A stretch of 64,000 bases of DNA from Gordonia insulae (GTDB lineage: Bacteria; Actinomycetota; Actinomycetes; Mycobacteriales; Mycobacteriaceae), in NCBI RefSeq assembly GCF_003855095.1, contig NZ_CP033972.1:4774001-4838000 (forward strand), written 5' to 3'. The notes beneath the pieces were generated by a model. The model saw nothing but the letters and a program-made list of their open reading frames with translations. It was not told where the DNA came from and did not search any database. How positions within the stretch are numbered: the stretch's first letter is position 1; each line of letters begins with the position of its first letter. The translations under genes and the position numbers were made by a program. Below, in pieces: positions 50,829 through 61,158 of the stretch.

Positions 50829-53129
50829 ATGAACCGAAAGTCAGTCTTCCGCAACCTCGCCATCGTGGCGCTGATCGTGCTCGCCCTCTGGGGCTGGAGC
50901 GTGATGCGCGACTCCGGTCGCGAATACCGGTCTGTGGACACCTCGGTCGCGTTGACACAGCTCAATGTCAAGAACACCGACCGCATCGACATCGACGACC
51001 GCGAGCAGACGCTGCGGATCGAGCTCAAGGAGCCGATCAAGGTCGACGGCAAGGACGTCACCAAGATCAGCGCCAAGTACCCGGCGTCGGCCGGCGAACA
51101 GGTCTTCGACTCGGTCACGACGACCGGCGCCGCTTATCAGACCAACGTCAGCCAGCAGTCGGCGCTCTGGCAGATCCTCATCTTCATCCTCCCGATGCTC
51201 CTGCTGTTCGGCCTGTTCTTCTTCGTGATGAACCGGATGCAGGGCGGCGGCAAGGGCGGGGTCATGGGCTTCGGCAAGTCGAAGGCCAAGCAGCTCACCA
51301 AGGACATGCCGAAGACCACGTTCGCCGATGTCGCAGGCGCCGACGAGGCGGTCGAGGAACTCTACGAGATCAAGGACTTCCTGCAGAATCCGGCGCGCTA
51401 CCAGGCGCTCGGCGCGAAGATCCCCAAGGGCGTGCTGCTCTACGGTCCGCCCGGCACCGGTAAGACGTTGCTCGCGCGTGCCGTCGCCGGCGAGGCCGGC
51501 GTGCCGTTCTTCACCATCTCCGGCTCGGATTTCGTGGAGATGTTCGTCGGTGTGGGCGCCTCCCGCGTCCGCGACCTGTTCGAGCAGGCGAAGAACAACA
51601 GCCCGTGCATCATCTTCGTCGACGAGATCGACGCGGTCGGACGCCAGCGCGGTGCCGGCCTCGGCGGTGGCCACGACGAGCGTGAGCAGACCCTGAACCA
51701 GTTGCTCGTCGAGATGGACGGCTTCGGTGAGCGTTCGGGCGTCATCCTGATCGCCGCGACCAACCGGCCCGACATCCTCGACCCCGCGCTGCTGCGGCCA
51801 GGACGCTTCGACCGACAGATCCCGGTCGGCAACCCCGACATCGCTGGACGTCGCGCGATCCTCAAGGTGCACGCCCAGGGCAAGCCGATCGATTCGGATG
51901 CCGATCTCGACGGTCTGGCCAAGCGGACACCGGGCATGTCCGGTGCCGATCTGGCCAACGTCGTCAACGAGGCGGCCCTGCTCGCCGCCCGCGAGAACAA
52001 GAACACCATCACGGCCGAGATGCTCGAGGAGGCGGTCGATCGTGTGATCGGCGGCCCCCGTCGCAAGAGCCGGATCATCAGCGAGCACGAGAAGAAGGTC
52101 GTGGCCTATCACGAGGGTGGTCACACCCTCGCCGCCTGGGCGATGCCCGACCTGGACCCGATCTACAAGGTCACCATCCTCGCGCGCGGCCGCACCGGCG
52201 GTCATGCTCTCGCGGTGCCGGAGCAGGACAAGGACCTCATGACGCGGTCGGAGATGATCGCCCGCCTGGTCATGGCGATGGGCGGCCGCGCCGCCGAGGA
52301 GTTGGTGTTCCACGAGCCCACGACGGGTGCCTCGTCGGACATCGACCAGGCCACCAAGATCGCGCGCGCGATGGTCACCGAGTACGGCATGAGCGCCAAG
52401 CTGGGCGCGGTGCATTACGGCCAGGAGCAGGGCGACCCGTTCCTGGGCCGGTCGATGGGCAACCAGGCCTCCTACTCCGCAGAGATCGCCAGCGAGATCG
52501 ACGACGAGGTGCGCAGGCTGATCGAGGCCGCGCACACCGAGGCCTGGGCGATCCTGGCGGAGTATCGAGACACCCTCGATGTGCTGGCGACCGAACTCCT
52601 GGAGAAGGAGACACTCACCCGCAAGGATCTCGAGAAGATCTTCTCCAGCGTCGAGAAGCGCCCCCGGATCACCACTTTCAACGAGTTCGGTGATCGCACG
52701 CCCAGTGACAAGCCGCCGGTGAAGACGCCGGGCGAGCTGGCCATCGAGCGCGGCGAGCCGTGGCCGCCGGAGCCGGTGATGCCGGAACCGACACCGGAAC
52801 CCGTGGGTGCCGGCGCAGGTCAACCGGGCGGATACCCGAATCCTGCTCCGGGACAGGCATACCCGCCTGCATATCCGCCGCAGTCGGCGCCCGGCTACCC
52901 GCCCTACGGCGGACACCCCGGTCAGCAGGGCGGCTATCCGGGTCAGCCGACGCACGGCACCCGGCCGGACTACGGCGCTCCCCGCGACTGGTCGGCTCCG
53001 GGCTGGCCTCCGCAGGACTCGACTCCGGGCCCGCAGAACGGATCGGGTACGAATGGCAACGGCAGTAACGGCACCAACGGTGCCGGACGGCCTGACCAGT
53101 ACGGTCAGCCGGGCAATCCTGACAGGTGA
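50829..53129 (+). CDS. ftsH: ATP-dependent zinc metalloprotease FtsH
   Basis: A 766-residue membrane-bound AAA+ protease that extracts and degrades membrane and soluble proteins as a hexamer. Two spans (about residues 8-25 and 113-133) flank a small outer domain. AAA module: Walker A GPPGTGKT near 206, Walker [17 protein letters not shown], and [25 protein letters not shown]. Protease: HEGGH near 428 in [13 protein letters not shown]. After about residue 620 comes a 140-residue tail rich in Pro, Gly, Tyr and Gln; mycobacterial FtsH has a similar extension. A TTGACC box lies at 50695-50700. Confidence 0.97.
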   Translation: MNRKSVFRNLAIVALIVLALWGWSVMRDSGREYRSVDTSVALTQLNVKNTDRIDIDDREQTLRIELKEPIKVDGKDVTKISAKYPASAGEQVFDSVTTTGAAYQTNVSQQSALWQILIFILPMLLLFGLFFFVMNRMQGGGKGGVMGFGKSKAKQLTKDMPKTTFADVAGADEAVEELYEIKDFLQNPARYQALGAKIPKGVLLYGPPGTGKTLLARAVAGEAGVPFFTISGSDFVEMFVGVGASRVRDLFEQAKNNSPCIIFVDEIDAVGRQRGAGLGGGHDEREQTLNQLLVEMDGFGERSGVILIAATNRPDILDPALLRPGRFDRQIPVGNPDIAGRRAILKVHAQGKPIDSDADLDGLAKRTPGMSGADLANVVNEAALLAARENKNTITAEMLEEAVDRVIGGPRRKSRIISEHEKKVVAYHEGGHTLAAWAMPDLDPIYKVTILARGRTGGHALAVPEQDKDLMTRSEMIARLVMAMGGRAAEELVFHEPTTGASSDIDQATKIARAMVTEYGMSAKLGAVHYGQEQGDPFLGRSMGNQASYSAEIASEIDDEVRRLIEAAHTEAWAILAEYRDTLDVLATELLEKETLTRKDLEKIFSSVEKRPRITTFNEFGDRTPSDKPPVKTPGELAIERGEPWPPEPVMPEPTPEPVGAGAGQPGGYPNPAPGQAYPPAYPPQSAPGYPPYGGHPGQQGGYPGQPTHGTRPDYGAPRDWSAPGWPPQDSTPGPQNGSGTNGNGSNGTNGAGRPDQYGQPGNPDR

Positions 53130-53247
53130 CGAGCGACGGCCGGTCGCCCAACGGCCGGTCGGATCACGTTTCGCAGAACGGATCAATTGAGCGATGACGA
53201 TCAGTGAGCACGAGGACACCCACGTCGAGCTGGGAGCCAGGGGAGAG

Positions 53248-53868
53248 ATGAGCGGGTCCGACGGGCACATCGACGCCGACGACGTGACGTCGGCCGGCCA
53301 TCACTTCGACCAGGCCCGCGCCGAGGCGGCCATCCGTGAACTGCTGATCGCCGTCGGGGAGGATCCCGATCGGGAAGGGCTGCAGCGCACACCGACCCGC
53401 GTCGCCAACGCCTACCGTGAGGTGTTCGCCGGGCTCTACACGGACCCCAGTGAGGTGCTCGCCACCACCTTCGACGAGAACCACGACGAATTGGTGCTGG
53501 TCAAGGACATCCCGATGTACTCGACATGCGAGCACCACCTGGTGTCGTTCCACGGTGTCGCGCACGTCGGATACATCCCGGGTGTCTCCGGACAGGTGAC
53601 CGGACTGTCGAAGCTCGCCCGCCTCGTCGACCTCTACGCCAAACGGCCGCAGGTACAGGAGCGACTGACGAGCCAGATCGCTGATGCGATCGTCAAGCGG
53701 CTCGATCCGCGCGGCGTCATCGTCGTGATCGAGGCCGAGCACCTCTGCATGGCCATGCGCGGTATCCGCAAACCCGGTGCCAAGACCACGACATCGGCCG
53801 TGCGCGGAATGTTCAAGACGAGCGCGGTCTCCCGCGGCGAGGCCCTCGACCTGATCTCCCGCCCCTGA
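53248..53868 (+). CDS. folE: GTP cyclohydrolase I
   Basis: Converts GTP to 7,8-dihydroneopterin triphosphate, first step of folate synthesis. The 206-residue form has the zinc ligands in [12 protein letters not shown] and [11 protein letters not shown], plus [21 protein letters not shown] and the C-terminal [15 protein letters not shown] 53248 is chosen because GGGGAGAG stands directly upstream and the length fits the mycobacterial enzyme (about 202). An in-frame ATG at 53194 would add 18 residues of acidic, unconserved sequence and remains possible. Start of the folE-folP-folB-folK cluster. Confidence 0.94.
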   Translation: MSGSDGHIDADDVTSAGHHFDQARAEAAIRELLIAVGEDPDREGLQRTPTRVANAYREVFAGLYTDPSEVLATTFDENHDELVLVKDIPMYSTCEHHLVSFHGVAHVGYIPGVSGQVTGLSKLARLVDLYAKRPQVQERLTSQIADAIVKRLDPRGVIVVIEAEHLCMAMRGIRKPGAKTTTSAVRGMFKTSAVSRGEALDLISRP

Positions 53869-53885
53869 GCCGGCACCCGGCCCCG

Positions 53886-54872
53886 ATGCTCCCGACCAAT
53901 CGCAACGGCCCAATCCCGGTGCCGGGCCGCAGCGGCCCGCACGCCCCGGTGCCGGCCGACCGCACCCTGGTCATGGGGGTCATCAACGTCACCGCGGATT
54001 CCTTCTCCGACGGCGGCCGCTACCTCGATCACCACGCGGCGATCGCCCACGGGCACGACCTGATCGCGCAGGGCGCCGACCTCATCGACATCGGCGGCGA
54101 GTCGACCCGACCCGGATCGTCACGTGTCGACCCGCGTGACGAGGCCGAGCGAGTGGCGCCGGTGATCAAGGGACTGGCCGGAACGGGCATCCCGATCTCC
54201 GTGGACACCATGCGGGCAGCGGTCGCGGAGGTCGCGATCGAGGCGGGTGCCAGCGTGATCAACGACGTCTCCGGCGGGCGCGCCGACGCCGACATGGCCC
54301 GCGTCGTCGCCGACTCCGGGCTGCCGTGGATTCTCATGCATTGGCGACCGATCGACCCGGCGAACCCCGACGTCCCGTTCGATGGCGGGAGCAGCCGATT
54401 CAGCCACGGCATCGGTGATGCCGGCGGCTACCGCGACGTGGTGGCCGAGGTGAGCGGCGAACTGCTGCAACAGGTCGACGCCGCAGTGGCCGCGGGCGTC
54501 GACCCGGATCGGATCATCCTCGATCCCGGCCTCGGTTTCGCCAAGACCGGCGAACACAACTGGGCGTTGCTGCATGCGCTGCCGACCTTTGTCGGCCTCG
54601 GTTTCCCGGTGCTCGTGGGCGCATCGCGCAAGCGCTTCCTGGGCACCCTGCTGGGTCGCGACGGCGAGCCGCGCCCACCGGCCGGCCGGGAGATCGCGAC
54701 GGCGGCGGTGTCCACACTGTCGGCGATGGAAGGTGCATGGGCGGTGCGTGTGCACGACGTCGAGAAGAGTCGCGACGCGATCGCGGTGGCGACCGCGTGG
54801 CGGCGGGGCGGCCGACGGGGCACGATCGATCCGCCGTCGCCGGCCGCGGGAACAGGAATGGTGAGCGGCTGA
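53886..54872 (+). CDS. folP: Dihydropteroate synthase
   Basis: Joins p-aminobenzoate to the pterin pyrophosphate; the target of sulfonamides. The 328-residue TIM barrel shows [55 protein letters not shown] and GASRKRFLG. It is a true FolP1-type enzyme with all pterin and pAba loops; about 30 residues precede the first strand and 25 follow the last helix, both longer than in mycobacteria and of low complexity. Starts 17 bases after folE. Its stop shares one base with the folB start (TGATG). Confidence 0.95.
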   Translation: MLPTNRNGPIPVPGRSGPHAPVPADRTLVMGVINVTADSFSDGGRYLDHHAAIAHGHDLIAQGADLIDIGGESTRPGSSRVDPRDEAERVAPVIKGLAGTGIPISVDTMRAAVAEVAIEAGASVINDVSGGRADADMARVVADSGLPWILMHWRPIDPANPDVPFDGGSSRFSHGIGDAGGYRDVVAEVSGELLQQVDAAVAAGVDPDRIILDPGLGFAKTGEHNWALLHALPTFVGLGFPVLVGASRKRFLGTLLGRDGEPRPPAGREIATAAVSTLSAMEGAWAVRVHDVEKSRDAIAVATAWRRGGRRGTIDPPSPAAGTGMVSG

Positions 54873-55246
54873 TGGCCGATCGGATCGAGCTGCGCGGCCT
54901 CGTCGTGCGCGGCAACCACGGCGTCTTCGAGCATGAACGACGCGACGGACAGGACTTCATCCTCGACATTGTGCTGTGGCTCGACCTCGCGGTCGCCGCC
55001 GCCTCCGACGAACTCGCCGACACCGTCGACTACGGCGCTCTCGCCCAGAAAGCCCACGACATCGTCGCCGGTGAACCGCGCAATCTCATCGAGGCGGTCG
55101 GCGGCGAGGTCGCCGAGTCGATCATGGATGACGAACGGATCGTCGCCTGCGAGGTGACGGTGCACAAGCCATCCGCCCCGATCCCGCTGCAGTTCGCCGA
55201 CGTCGCGGTGGTGACCCGACGGTCCCGCAAAGGGATGAGCAGGTGA
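54872..55246 (+). CDS. folB: Dihydroneopterin aldolase
   Basis: Cleaves 7,8-dihydroneopterin to 6-hydroxymethyl-dihydropterin and glycolaldehyde. The 124-residue protein has the family opening [25 protein letters not shown], the active-site Glu in [12 protein letters not shown], and the lysine in [14 protein letters not shown]. Forms octamers in relatives. Overlaps folP by one base and folK by four (GTGA), so the three are translated as a coupled series. Confidence 0.95.
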   Translation: MADRIELRGLVVRGNHGVFEHERRDGQDFILDIVLWLDLAVAAASDELADTVDYGALAQKAHDIVAGEPRNLIEAVGGEVAESIMDDERIVACEVTVHKPSAPIPLQFADVAVVTRRSRKGMSR

Positions 55247-55764
55247 CCCGGGCGGTGCTCTCGGCCGGTTCCAACGTCGGCGACCGCCTCGCCCACCTGA
55301 CGTCGGTCGTCGACCGTGTCGCCGACGACCTCGTCGCGGTCAGCCCGGTCTACTCCACGCCCCCGTGGGGCGGTGTCGAGCAGGACGACTTCTACAACAT
55401 CACCCTGATCGTCGACGGCGACCGCGGGCCATACGACTGGCTGGCGCTGGGCGCGGAACTCGAGCAGGACGCCGACCGGACGCGCGAGGTCCGCTGGGGG
55501 CCGCGGACACTCGACGTCGACGTGATCACCGTCAGCGACGGCGACGACGTCGTCCGCAGCGACGATCCGCAGTTGCTGCTGCCACATCCGCGCGCCGCCG
55601 AGCGTGCCTTCGTCCTCGTGCCGTGGCTGGCGATCGACCCGGCGGCCACTTTGTGGACGCCGGCCGGCTTCGAGGCGGTCGCCGATCTCATCGAGCGGAT
55701 CGACCCCGCCGACATTGCCGGCGTCGTGCCGGTGACGGATCCGCCGCCGGTGAGGTCGCGATGA
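55243..55764 (+). CDS. folK: 6-hydroxymethyl-7,8-dihydropterin pyrophosphokinase
   Basis: Transfers pyrophosphate from ATP to 6-hydroxymethyl-dihydropterin, making the FolP substrate. The 173-residue protein has [14 protein letters not shown], the [12 protein letters not shown] loop, [14 protein letters not shown] with the catalytic aspartates, and [19 protein letters not shown] 55243 overlaps the folB stop, and the stop overlaps the DUF3180 start (ATGA). Confidence 0.95.
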   Translation: MTRAVLSAGSNVGDRLAHLTSVVDRVADDLVAVSPVYSTPPWGGVEQDDFYNITLIVDGDRGPYDWLALGAELEQDADRTREVRWGPRTLDVDVITVSDGDDVVRSDDPQLLLPHPRAAERAFVLVPWLAIDPAATLWTPAGFEAVADLIERIDPADIAGVVPVTDPPPVRSR

Positions 55765-56294
55765 CGTCGCCGCGACCCCGCTCCGGCCGTGACCAGGACG
55801 AGGAACCGGGCCTCGGGCCGACACGCCTGCGCGACCTCACCATCATCGGTCTCATCACGGCCGTCACGGTCTTCATCCTGGTCCGCTACAACTACGGCAG
55901 TCTGCCGCCGATGCCCCTGCTCGCCGGGCTGGTGCTCTACATCCTGGCGGCACTCGAGGTCGTCATCGCCTTCATCGTCCGGACCCGGGTGGCGTCTCGC
56001 GACGTCGGACGCGCCCGCGGGCAGCTGCATCCGCTGACCGCTGCCCGCGTCCTCGCGCTGGCCAAGGCGTCGGCGATCCTGGGTGCGCTCGCGGTCGGGG
56101 TCTGGGCCGGGCTGCTGGCGTTCCTGTGGACGCAGCACGACCTGTCGGCGGCCGACCACGATCGTCCGGGCGCGATCATCGGCGTCGTCGGCGGGATCGT
56201 CCTCGTCGCCGCGGCGCTGTGGCTCGAGTACTGCTGCCGGGCTCCCGACGACCCCACCGACGATGCCGTCGGCGGCCATCCGGGACCTGCCTGA
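55761..56294 (+). CDS. DUF3180 membrane protein
   Basis: A 177-residue protein with a polar N-terminus and four membrane spans ([79 protein letters not shown]). It belongs to DUF3180 and always follows folK in this order (Rv3605c by recall). The fixed coupling (ATGA overlap with folK) hints at a link to folate or pterin handling at the membrane, but there is no direct evidence. Confidence 0.88.
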   Translation: MTSPRPRSGRDQDEEPGLGPTRLRDLTIIGLITAVTVFILVRYNYGSLPPMPLLAGLVLYILAALEVVIAFIVRTRVASRDVGRARGQLHPLTAARVLALAKASAILGALAVGVWAGLLAFLWTQHDLSAADHDRPGAIIGVVGGIVLVAAALWLEYCCRAPDDPTDDAVGGHPGPA

Positions 56295-56372
56295 CCCGGG
56301 CGAACCGGGCCTGACGTGCGGTGAATCGTGACTCTCCGCCCCCGGTTGGCCGATAACCCGGGCCTCAGGCGG

Positions 56373-56378
56373 TATGTT
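56373..56378 (+). promoter_or_regulatory. -10 element for the DUF6779 gene
   Basis: TATGTT ends seven bases before ATG 56386 without any ribosome site; leaderless start likely. The ATG inside the hexamer (56374) is therefore not the preferred start. Confidence 0.5.
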
Positions 56379-56385
56379 CACGGAC

Positions 56386-57627
56386 ATGACGACCTCGAAC
56401 GGCCGTTCCACCGAGTCGCGGCGATCCGGTAGATCGGTGGGACAGTGGCTGCTCGGTCTGCTCATCGTGCTGGCCATCGTTGCCAGCGTGCTCATGGTGT
56501 TCACCGACCAGTTGTCGGTGAGTGGCTCACTCGCCGTCATCGCGGCGCTCTGGGCCGCCGTGATCGGTGCGATCCTCGTCACCAAGTTCCGTCGCCAGGC
56601 CGAGAGTGCCGAGGCGAAGAGTCGGGATCTGCGGCTCGTGTACGAACTGCAGTTGGAGCGGGAGATCGCGGCCCGGCGCCAGTACGAACTCGACGTCGAG
56701 ACCACCATCCGCAAGGAGGTCAGCGCGGAGTCCAACGCGGAACTCGCCGACCTCAAGACGCAGGTGCTGGCACTGCGATCCAGTCTGGAGATGCTGCTCG
56801 GGGAGTCTCTGCCCGACACCCGCACGGCACTGCCGAGCGAGAAGTTGCGTGAGCTGGCATCCGGCATCGGGGACGACCGCCGCGTCCATCAGGGTTATGG
56901 CCAACCCTTCCGCACCGACGACAGCGTGTTGGCCGCCCAGGATTTCGCGGCGACTGCGCCCGCCGCCGATCTCGGTCGGCACATCCCCACCGACGTCGAT
57001 CCCAACGAGATGACCGAGGTCATCCCCATCATCACCGACGACGCCCCGATGTCGGGTCGCATCGCGACCGAGGTACCCGAGGAGCCCGTCGATCAGGTCG
57101 AAGACGCGGTGATCGCGGAGACCGATGAGACGACCTATGCGACTGCGGCATCCGGCGTCGCACCGACCGACGTGGTGACCGGCGGTCCCACGACGTACGT
57201 CGACGAGACCCCCACCGACGAGTGGGCGACGTCGGCGCAGGCGGCGCAGACGCAACCGACGGCCGACGGCCTGCCGGAGATCGACCCCGAGCCCGCCGCG
57301 CCCGAGCCCGCCGCGCCCGAGCCCGCCGCGCCCGAGCCCGCCGCACCCGAGCCTGAGGTCGAGGTCGAGCCGGAGGCGGCGGCCGTCCCGGAAACCATTC
57401 CTGACGACGAGCCGGTGGAAGCGACGCCCGGCCCGACGTTCGGCGCCCCCGGCCGCCACGAGACGACCGGTGACAGCGTGAGCCCGTCCCTGCAGGGACG
57501 TCGTCGTCGGCGTGATGACGACGACGGTGAGAGCGCGCATTCGGCCGGTCTGCCGGTGTCCGAACTGCTCAGCCAGCTCCGGCAGTCCAACGCGACCGGT
57601 GGCGGTCGCCGCCGTCGCGAGGACTGA
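56386..57627 (+). CDS. DUF6779-type membrane protein with coiled coil and disordered acidic tail
   Basis: A 413-residue protein, Rv3604c-like by recall. Two spans at the N-terminus (WLLGLLIVLAIVASVLMVF and LAVIAALWAAVIGAILV), then a coiled coil of about 85 residues (FRRQAESAEAKSRDLRLVYELQLEREIAARRQYELDVETTIRKEVSAESNAELADLKTQVLALR) followed by a long disordered tail rich in Asp, Glu, Thr and Pro, with four EPAAP repeats, ending in arginine clusters (QGRRRRRDDDD, GGGRRRRED). A cytoplasmic scaffold or envelope-associated role is plausible; function unknown. It has its own promoter between the folate and pantothenate genes. Confidence 0.82.
   Translation: MTTSNGRSTESRRSGRSVGQWLLGLLIVLAIVASVLMVFTDQLSVSGSLAVIAALWAAVIGAILVTKFRRQAESAEAKSRDLRLVYELQLEREIAARRQYELDVETTIRKEVSAESNAELADLKTQVLALRSSLEMLLGESLPDTRTALPSEKLRELASGIGDDRRVHQGYGQPFRTDDSVLAAQDFAATAPAADLGRHIPTDVDPNEMTEVIPIITDDAPMSGRIATEVPEEPVDQVEDAVIAETDETTYATAASGVAPTDVVTGGPTTYVDETPTDEWATSAQAAQTQPTADGLPEIDPEPAAPEPAAPEPAAPEPAAPEPEVEVEPEAAAVPETIPDDEPVEATPGPTFGAPGRHETTGDSVSPSLQGRRRRRDDDDGESAHSAGLPVSELLSQLRQSNATGGGRRRRED
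57289..57348. repeat. 15-bp in-frame tandem repeat, four copies
   Basis: Four units of GAGCCCGCCGCGCCC (one base differs in the last) encoding EPAAP in the disordered tail of the DUF6779 protein. Confidence 0.85.
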
Positions 57628-57799
57628 TCGACCCACCCCCTGAACAGCCGGTTTGCGCGTCATGACGGGCCGCCGACGATCCGACCGGCGTGAGGCCTGT
57701 CACAGGCGTTGGCCCCGAGGTGGGCGCAGGGCCTAACCTTGCTGCGTAACGTCTGGTACCCGCGCCGAAGCCGGGACTGGAACGAATCGGAGGACAGCG

Positions 57800-58798
57800 G
57801 TGACCTCACCGAACGATGGTCTCGGCCCACGCATGGGCGCATCGGGTGACCCCATGTCCGGCCTCTCCAACCTCCCCACCCCGGCACGCCTCACCGTCGG
57901 CGTGATCTCTGCCGGCCGGGTGGGCACCGCCCTCGGTGCCGCCCTCGAACAGGCCGGACATGTGGTCGGCGCCGTGGTCGCGCGATCCGAGTCCTCCCGA
58001 CGCCGCGCCTCCGAGCGCCTGCCCGAATCGGAGATCCTCGACCTCGATGCGGTCGTCGCACGCTCCGAACTGCTGATCCTCGCGGTTCCCGACGCCGTAC
58101 TGGCTGCGGTGGTCGACGACGTCGCGCGGTCGGGGTCGCTGCGCCCCAACACCCTTGTCGCCCACACCGCCGGCGCCAAGGGCGTCGCGGTTCTCGCGCC
58201 CCTCAGTGCACTCGGCGCGCTGCCCCTCGCCATCCATCCGGCGATGACCTTCGTCGGCACCGACGACGACACCGCGCGGCTGCGACAGTCGTGTTTCGGC
58301 GTGACCGCTGCCGACGAGGTCGGTTTCGCGATCGCGCAGTCGCTGGTTCTCGAGATGGGCGGCGAACCCGTCCGCATCGCGGAGACCGACCGCGTGCTCT
58401 ATCACGCGGCGCTGGCGCATGGCGCCAACCACCTGGTCACGCTGATCTCTGACGCGGTCGCTGCGCTCAACGCGGCCATCGACGGTCTCGACGGCGGCGC
58501 GGCGCGTGAAACCGCGACCGTCGACGGCAGCGGCACGCTCCTCGCCGAACGGATTCTGGGCCCGCTGGTGACCGCGTCGCTGCAGAACGTCCTCGAGCTC
58601 GGCCCGCGTGCGCTGACGGGCCCGGTCGCCCGGGGCGACGCGGCCGCCGTCGCCGACCACCTGGCTGCGCTCCGCAAGCTACCGTCCGGGCGGCCCGGCA
58701 CGGTCGGGATCGCCGAGTCCTACCGCGTGCTGGCCCGTCGCACCGCCGATTACACCGATGCACCGGCTGCGCTGCTCGATGTGCTGGAGGTGTCATGA
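57800..58798 (+). CDS. Rossmann-fold DUF2520 protein (F420/NADP-reductase-like)
   Basis: A 332-residue protein with an N-terminal dinucleotide fold, [22 protein letters not shown] near residue 33, and [18 protein letters not shown], followed by a DUF2520 all-helical C-terminal domain ([24 protein letters not shown]). The layout is that of 6-phosphogluconate- or ketopantoate-reductase-like oxidoreductases. It overlaps panC (ATGA) and is fixed beside panC-panD in this order (Rv3603c by recall), so a pantothenate-related reduction is conceivable but unproven. GTG 57800 has GGAGGA five to ten bases upstream. Confidence 0.85.
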   Translation: MTSPNDGLGPRMGASGDPMSGLSNLPTPARLTVGVISAGRVGTALGAALEQAGHVVGAVVARSESSRRRASERLPESEILDLDAVVARSELLILAVPDAVLAAVVDDVARSGSLRPNTLVAHTAGAKGVAVLAPLSALGALPLAIHPAMTFVGTDDDTARLRQSCFGVTAADEVGFAIAQSLVLEMGGEPVRIAETDRVLYHAALAHGANHLVTLISDAVAALNAAIDGLDGGAARETATVDGSGTLLAERILGPLVTASLQNVLELGPRALTGPVARGDAAAVADHLAALRKLPSGRPGTVGIAESYRVLARRTADYTDAPAALLDVLEVS

Positions 58799-59712
58799 CC
58801 ACGCCATTGTCCGAAAAGGCCTACACGCCAGGCGAACTCACCATCCACCGCGATCCGGCGACGCTGCATCGGGTCAGCCGGACATTGCGCCGGGCGGGTA
58901 AGCGGGTGGTGCTGGTGCCGACGATGGGCGCATTGCACGCAGGTCACCTCGAACTCGTCCGTGCAGCGAAGGGCAAGGGTGACGCGGTCGTCATCGTGTC
59001 GATCTTCGTGAACCCGCTGCAGTTCGGCGCGGGGGAGGACCTCGACGCCTACCCGCGCACCTTCTCCGACGACTGCGCACTGTTGCGGCCTCTCGGCGTG
59101 GAACTGGTGTTCGCACCGACCGTGGCCGGCATGTATCCGGACGGTCGTCGTACGATGGTGCATCCCGGTCCGGCCGGCGCCGTCCTCGACGGGATCGCAC
59201 GGCCGACCCATTTCGCCGGCATGCTGACCGTTGTCCTCAAACTGCTGAACATCGCTGCGCCGCATGCGGCGTACTTCGGCGAGAAGGACTATCAGCAGCT
59301 GGTGCTGATCAAGCAGATGGTCGACGACCTCGACGTGGACGTGGAGATCGTCGGAGTGCCGACGGTACGTGAACCCGATGGCCTGGCGATGTCGTCGCGC
59401 AACCGATACCTCGACGACGCCCAACGCGATCTCGCCACCACGCTGTCAGCGGCCCTGGTTGCCGGCACCCACGCGGCCGCGGGTGGCCGCGAGGCAATAC
59501 TCGCTGCGGCACAAGCAGTCCTGGACAGCCGCCCCGAGATCGAGGTGGACTATCTCGCGCTCACCGACCGCCAACTCGGCGAGCCTCCCGAGCGCGGCGA
59601 CGGGCGCCTGCTGGTGGCGGCCCGGGTCGGCGCCGCGCGCCTGATCGACAACGTCGGTGTCGCGATCGGCACGGGCTTCGCCGATCGCGATCCCCAACAG
59701 ACCACCCAGTGA
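58795..59712 (+). CDS. panC: Pantothenate synthetase
   Basis: Condenses D-pantoate with beta-alanine using ATP via a pantoyl-adenylate. The 305-residue enzyme has the nucleotidyltransferase motif [26 protein letters not shown], the pantoate-binding region, and the C-terminal ATP lid [16 protein letters not shown]...[16 protein letters not shown] (KMSKS-like). ATG 58795 overlaps the DUF2520 stop. Followed after 31 bases by panD. Confidence 0.97.
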   Translation: MTTPLSEKAYTPGELTIHRDPATLHRVSRTLRRAGKRVVLVPTMGALHAGHLELVRAAKGKGDAVVIVSIFVNPLQFGAGEDLDAYPRTFSDDCALLRPLGVELVFAPTVAGMYPDGRRTMVHPGPAGAVLDGIARPTHFAGMLTVVLKLLNIAAPHAAYFGEKDYQQLVLIKQMVDDLDVDVEIVGVPTVREPDGLAMSSRNRYLDDAQRDLATTLSAALVAGTHAAAGGREAILAAAQAVLDSRPEIEVDYLALTDRQLGEPPERGDGRLLVAARVGAARLIDNVGVAIGTGFADRDPQQTTQ

Positions 59713-59743
59713 CCCAATCCCACCTGACGAGAGGGGAACCCAC

Positions 59744-60163
59744 ATGTTCCGCACCATGATGAAGTCGAAGATCCACCGCGCCAAGGTCACCCAGGCCGAT
59801 CTGCACTACGTCGGTTCGGTGACCATCGACCAGGATCTGCTCGACGCCGCCGACCTGCTGGAGGGTGAACAGGTCACCATCGTCGACATCGACAACGGGG
59901 CACGTCTGGAGACCTACGTCATCGCCGGCGAGCGGGGGTCGGGGGTCATCGGTATCAACGGCGCCGCAGCGCATCTCGTTCACCCCGGCGATCTCGTGAT
60001 CATCATCGCCTACGGCATCCTCAGCGAGGCCGAGTTGACGGAGTACGCACCGTCGGTGGTCTTCGTGGACGACGCCAACCGCGTGCTCGAGGCCGGAATC
60101 GACCCGGCGCATGCTCCGGAGGGTTCCGGGCTGCGGGATCCGCGGGAACTCGTCCAGGCCTGA
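59744..60163 (+). CDS. panD: Aspartate 1-decarboxylase (proenzyme)
   Basis: Makes beta-alanine from aspartate for pantothenate. The 139-residue pyruvoyl-dependent proenzyme self-cleaves between Gly24 and Ser25 in HYVGSVTID. Other sites: [14 protein letters not shown] at the start, [20 protein letters not shown], and [18 protein letters not shown] precedes ATG 59744. The C-terminal 25 residues are unconserved, as in mycobacteria. Confidence 0.97.
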   Translation: MFRTMMKSKIHRAKVTQADLHYVGSVTIDQDLLDAADLLEGEQVTIVDIDNGARLETYVIAGERGSGVIGINGAAAHLVHPGDLVIIIAYGILSEAELTEYAPSVVFVDDANRVLEAGIDPAHAPEGSGLRDPRELVQA

Positions 60164-60164
60164 C

Positions 60165-60971
60165 ATGCTCCTGACCGTCGATGTCGGTAACACCAACATC
60201 CATCTCGGCGTCTTCGCGGGGTCGGGTGACCACGCGACGATGGTGCAGGACTGGCGGATCCACACCGATCCCAACCTGACGTCGGACGAGTTGGCGCTGC
60301 TGATCCGCGGGCTCCTCGGCTCCGACGTCGAGCAGGTGACCGGCGTGGCCGCGTTGTCGACCGTGCCGTCGCTGCTCCGTGAACTCCGGGTGATGGTGCC
60401 CCGCTATTACGGCAGCGGACACCACCTGCTGTTGGAACCCGGTGTGCGGACCGGCGTTCCGCTGCTCGTCGACAACCCGAAGGAGGTCGGCACCGACCGG
60501 GTCGCGAACTGCGTTGCGGCACATCACAACTATCCCAAAGGGCCGGTCGTGGTGGTCGCCTTCGGCACGGCGACGGTGGTGGATGCGGTGTCCGCGAAAG
60601 GTGAGTTCCTCGGCGGGGCGATCGCTCCCGGGGTCAACCTGGCCGTGGAGGCGCTGTCCGAACACACGGTGACGGTCCGGAAGGTCGAGCTCATGCCACC
60701 GCGCAGCGTGCTCGGCAAGAACACCGTCGAGGCGCTGCAGTCGGGCATCCTGTACGGCTTCGCCGGGCAGGTCGACGGACTCGTGGACCGGGTCCGCGAC
60801 ACCGTCGAGGGCTTCGACTCCGACGATGTGACGGTGGTCGCCACCGGCTACCTGGCGCCGCTGATGTTCGACGAGTGCGAGACGCTGACCGTCCATCACC
60901 CGTACCTCACGCTCGACGGTCTGCGGCTCGTCCACGAGCGGTCCAAACAGCAGCGCGGCCGCAACCGCTGA
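60165..60971 (+). CDS. coaX: Type III pantothenate kinase
   Basis: Phosphorylates pantothenate, first step of CoA synthesis, using a type III fold (ASKHA) that needs a monovalent cation and is not feedback-inhibited by CoA. The 268-residue protein has DVGNTNIHLGVF at residues 5-16, NPKEVGTDRVANCVAAH, VVAFGTATVVDAVSAKGEFLGGAIAPG, and GILYGFAGQVDGLVDRV. ATG 60165 starts one base after the panD stop codon. Together with panC and panD this completes beta-alanine to phosphopantothenate except for panB/panE. Confidence 0.96.
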   Translation: MLLTVDVGNTNIHLGVFAGSGDHATMVQDWRIHTDPNLTSDELALLIRGLLGSDVEQVTGVAALSTVPSLLRELRVMVPRYYGSGHHLLLEPGVRTGVPLLVDNPKEVGTDRVANCVAAHHNYPKGPVVVVAFGTATVVDAVSAKGEFLGGAIAPGVNLAVEALSEHTVTVRKVELMPPRSVLGKNTVEALQSGILYGFAGQVDGLVDRVRDTVEGFDSDDVTVVATGYLAPLMFDECETLTVHHPYLTLDGLRLVHERSKQQRGRNR

Positions 60972-61056
60972 CCGCCGGCGGCCGGGGGCGCGGGCTCGGT
61001 GAGCGGAATCGTCGCAGGTCTGGCGCCCCGCCGCGATGTGTGGCACACTATGCGCC

Positions 61057-61092
61057 GTGATCAAGAGCTGTCTGGAGTGTTGTCAGGGCTGA
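61057..61092 (+). CDS. Polycysteine short ORF (candidate cysteine-responsive leader)
   Basis: An 11-codon ORF from GTG 61057 reading VIKSCLECCQG, with three cysteines including a Cys-Cys pair. A CACACT hexamer (61044-61049) lies seven bases before the GTG with no ribosome site, fitting leaderless translation. Leaderless polycysteine ORFs upstream of sulfur genes are described in mycobacteria as cysteine-responsive attenuators. It ends 66 bases before the rhodanese-like gene. An overlapping ATG frame (MRRDQELSG...) exists but has no cysteine cluster. Confidence 0.6.
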   Translation: MIKSCLECCQG

Positions 61093-61158
61093 GTTCCGCA
61101 TCTGCGGCCGCCCTTCTTCGACGCCCCCCGCTCATCTCGATCACCTCCAGGACCTCTC

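Noticed and set aside
50841..53270. An 809-codon minus-strand open frame opposite ftsH
   Set aside because: It is the antisense shadow of a high-G+C gene; its translation is low-complexity Arg/Asp/His with no domain, and ftsH on the other strand is certain.
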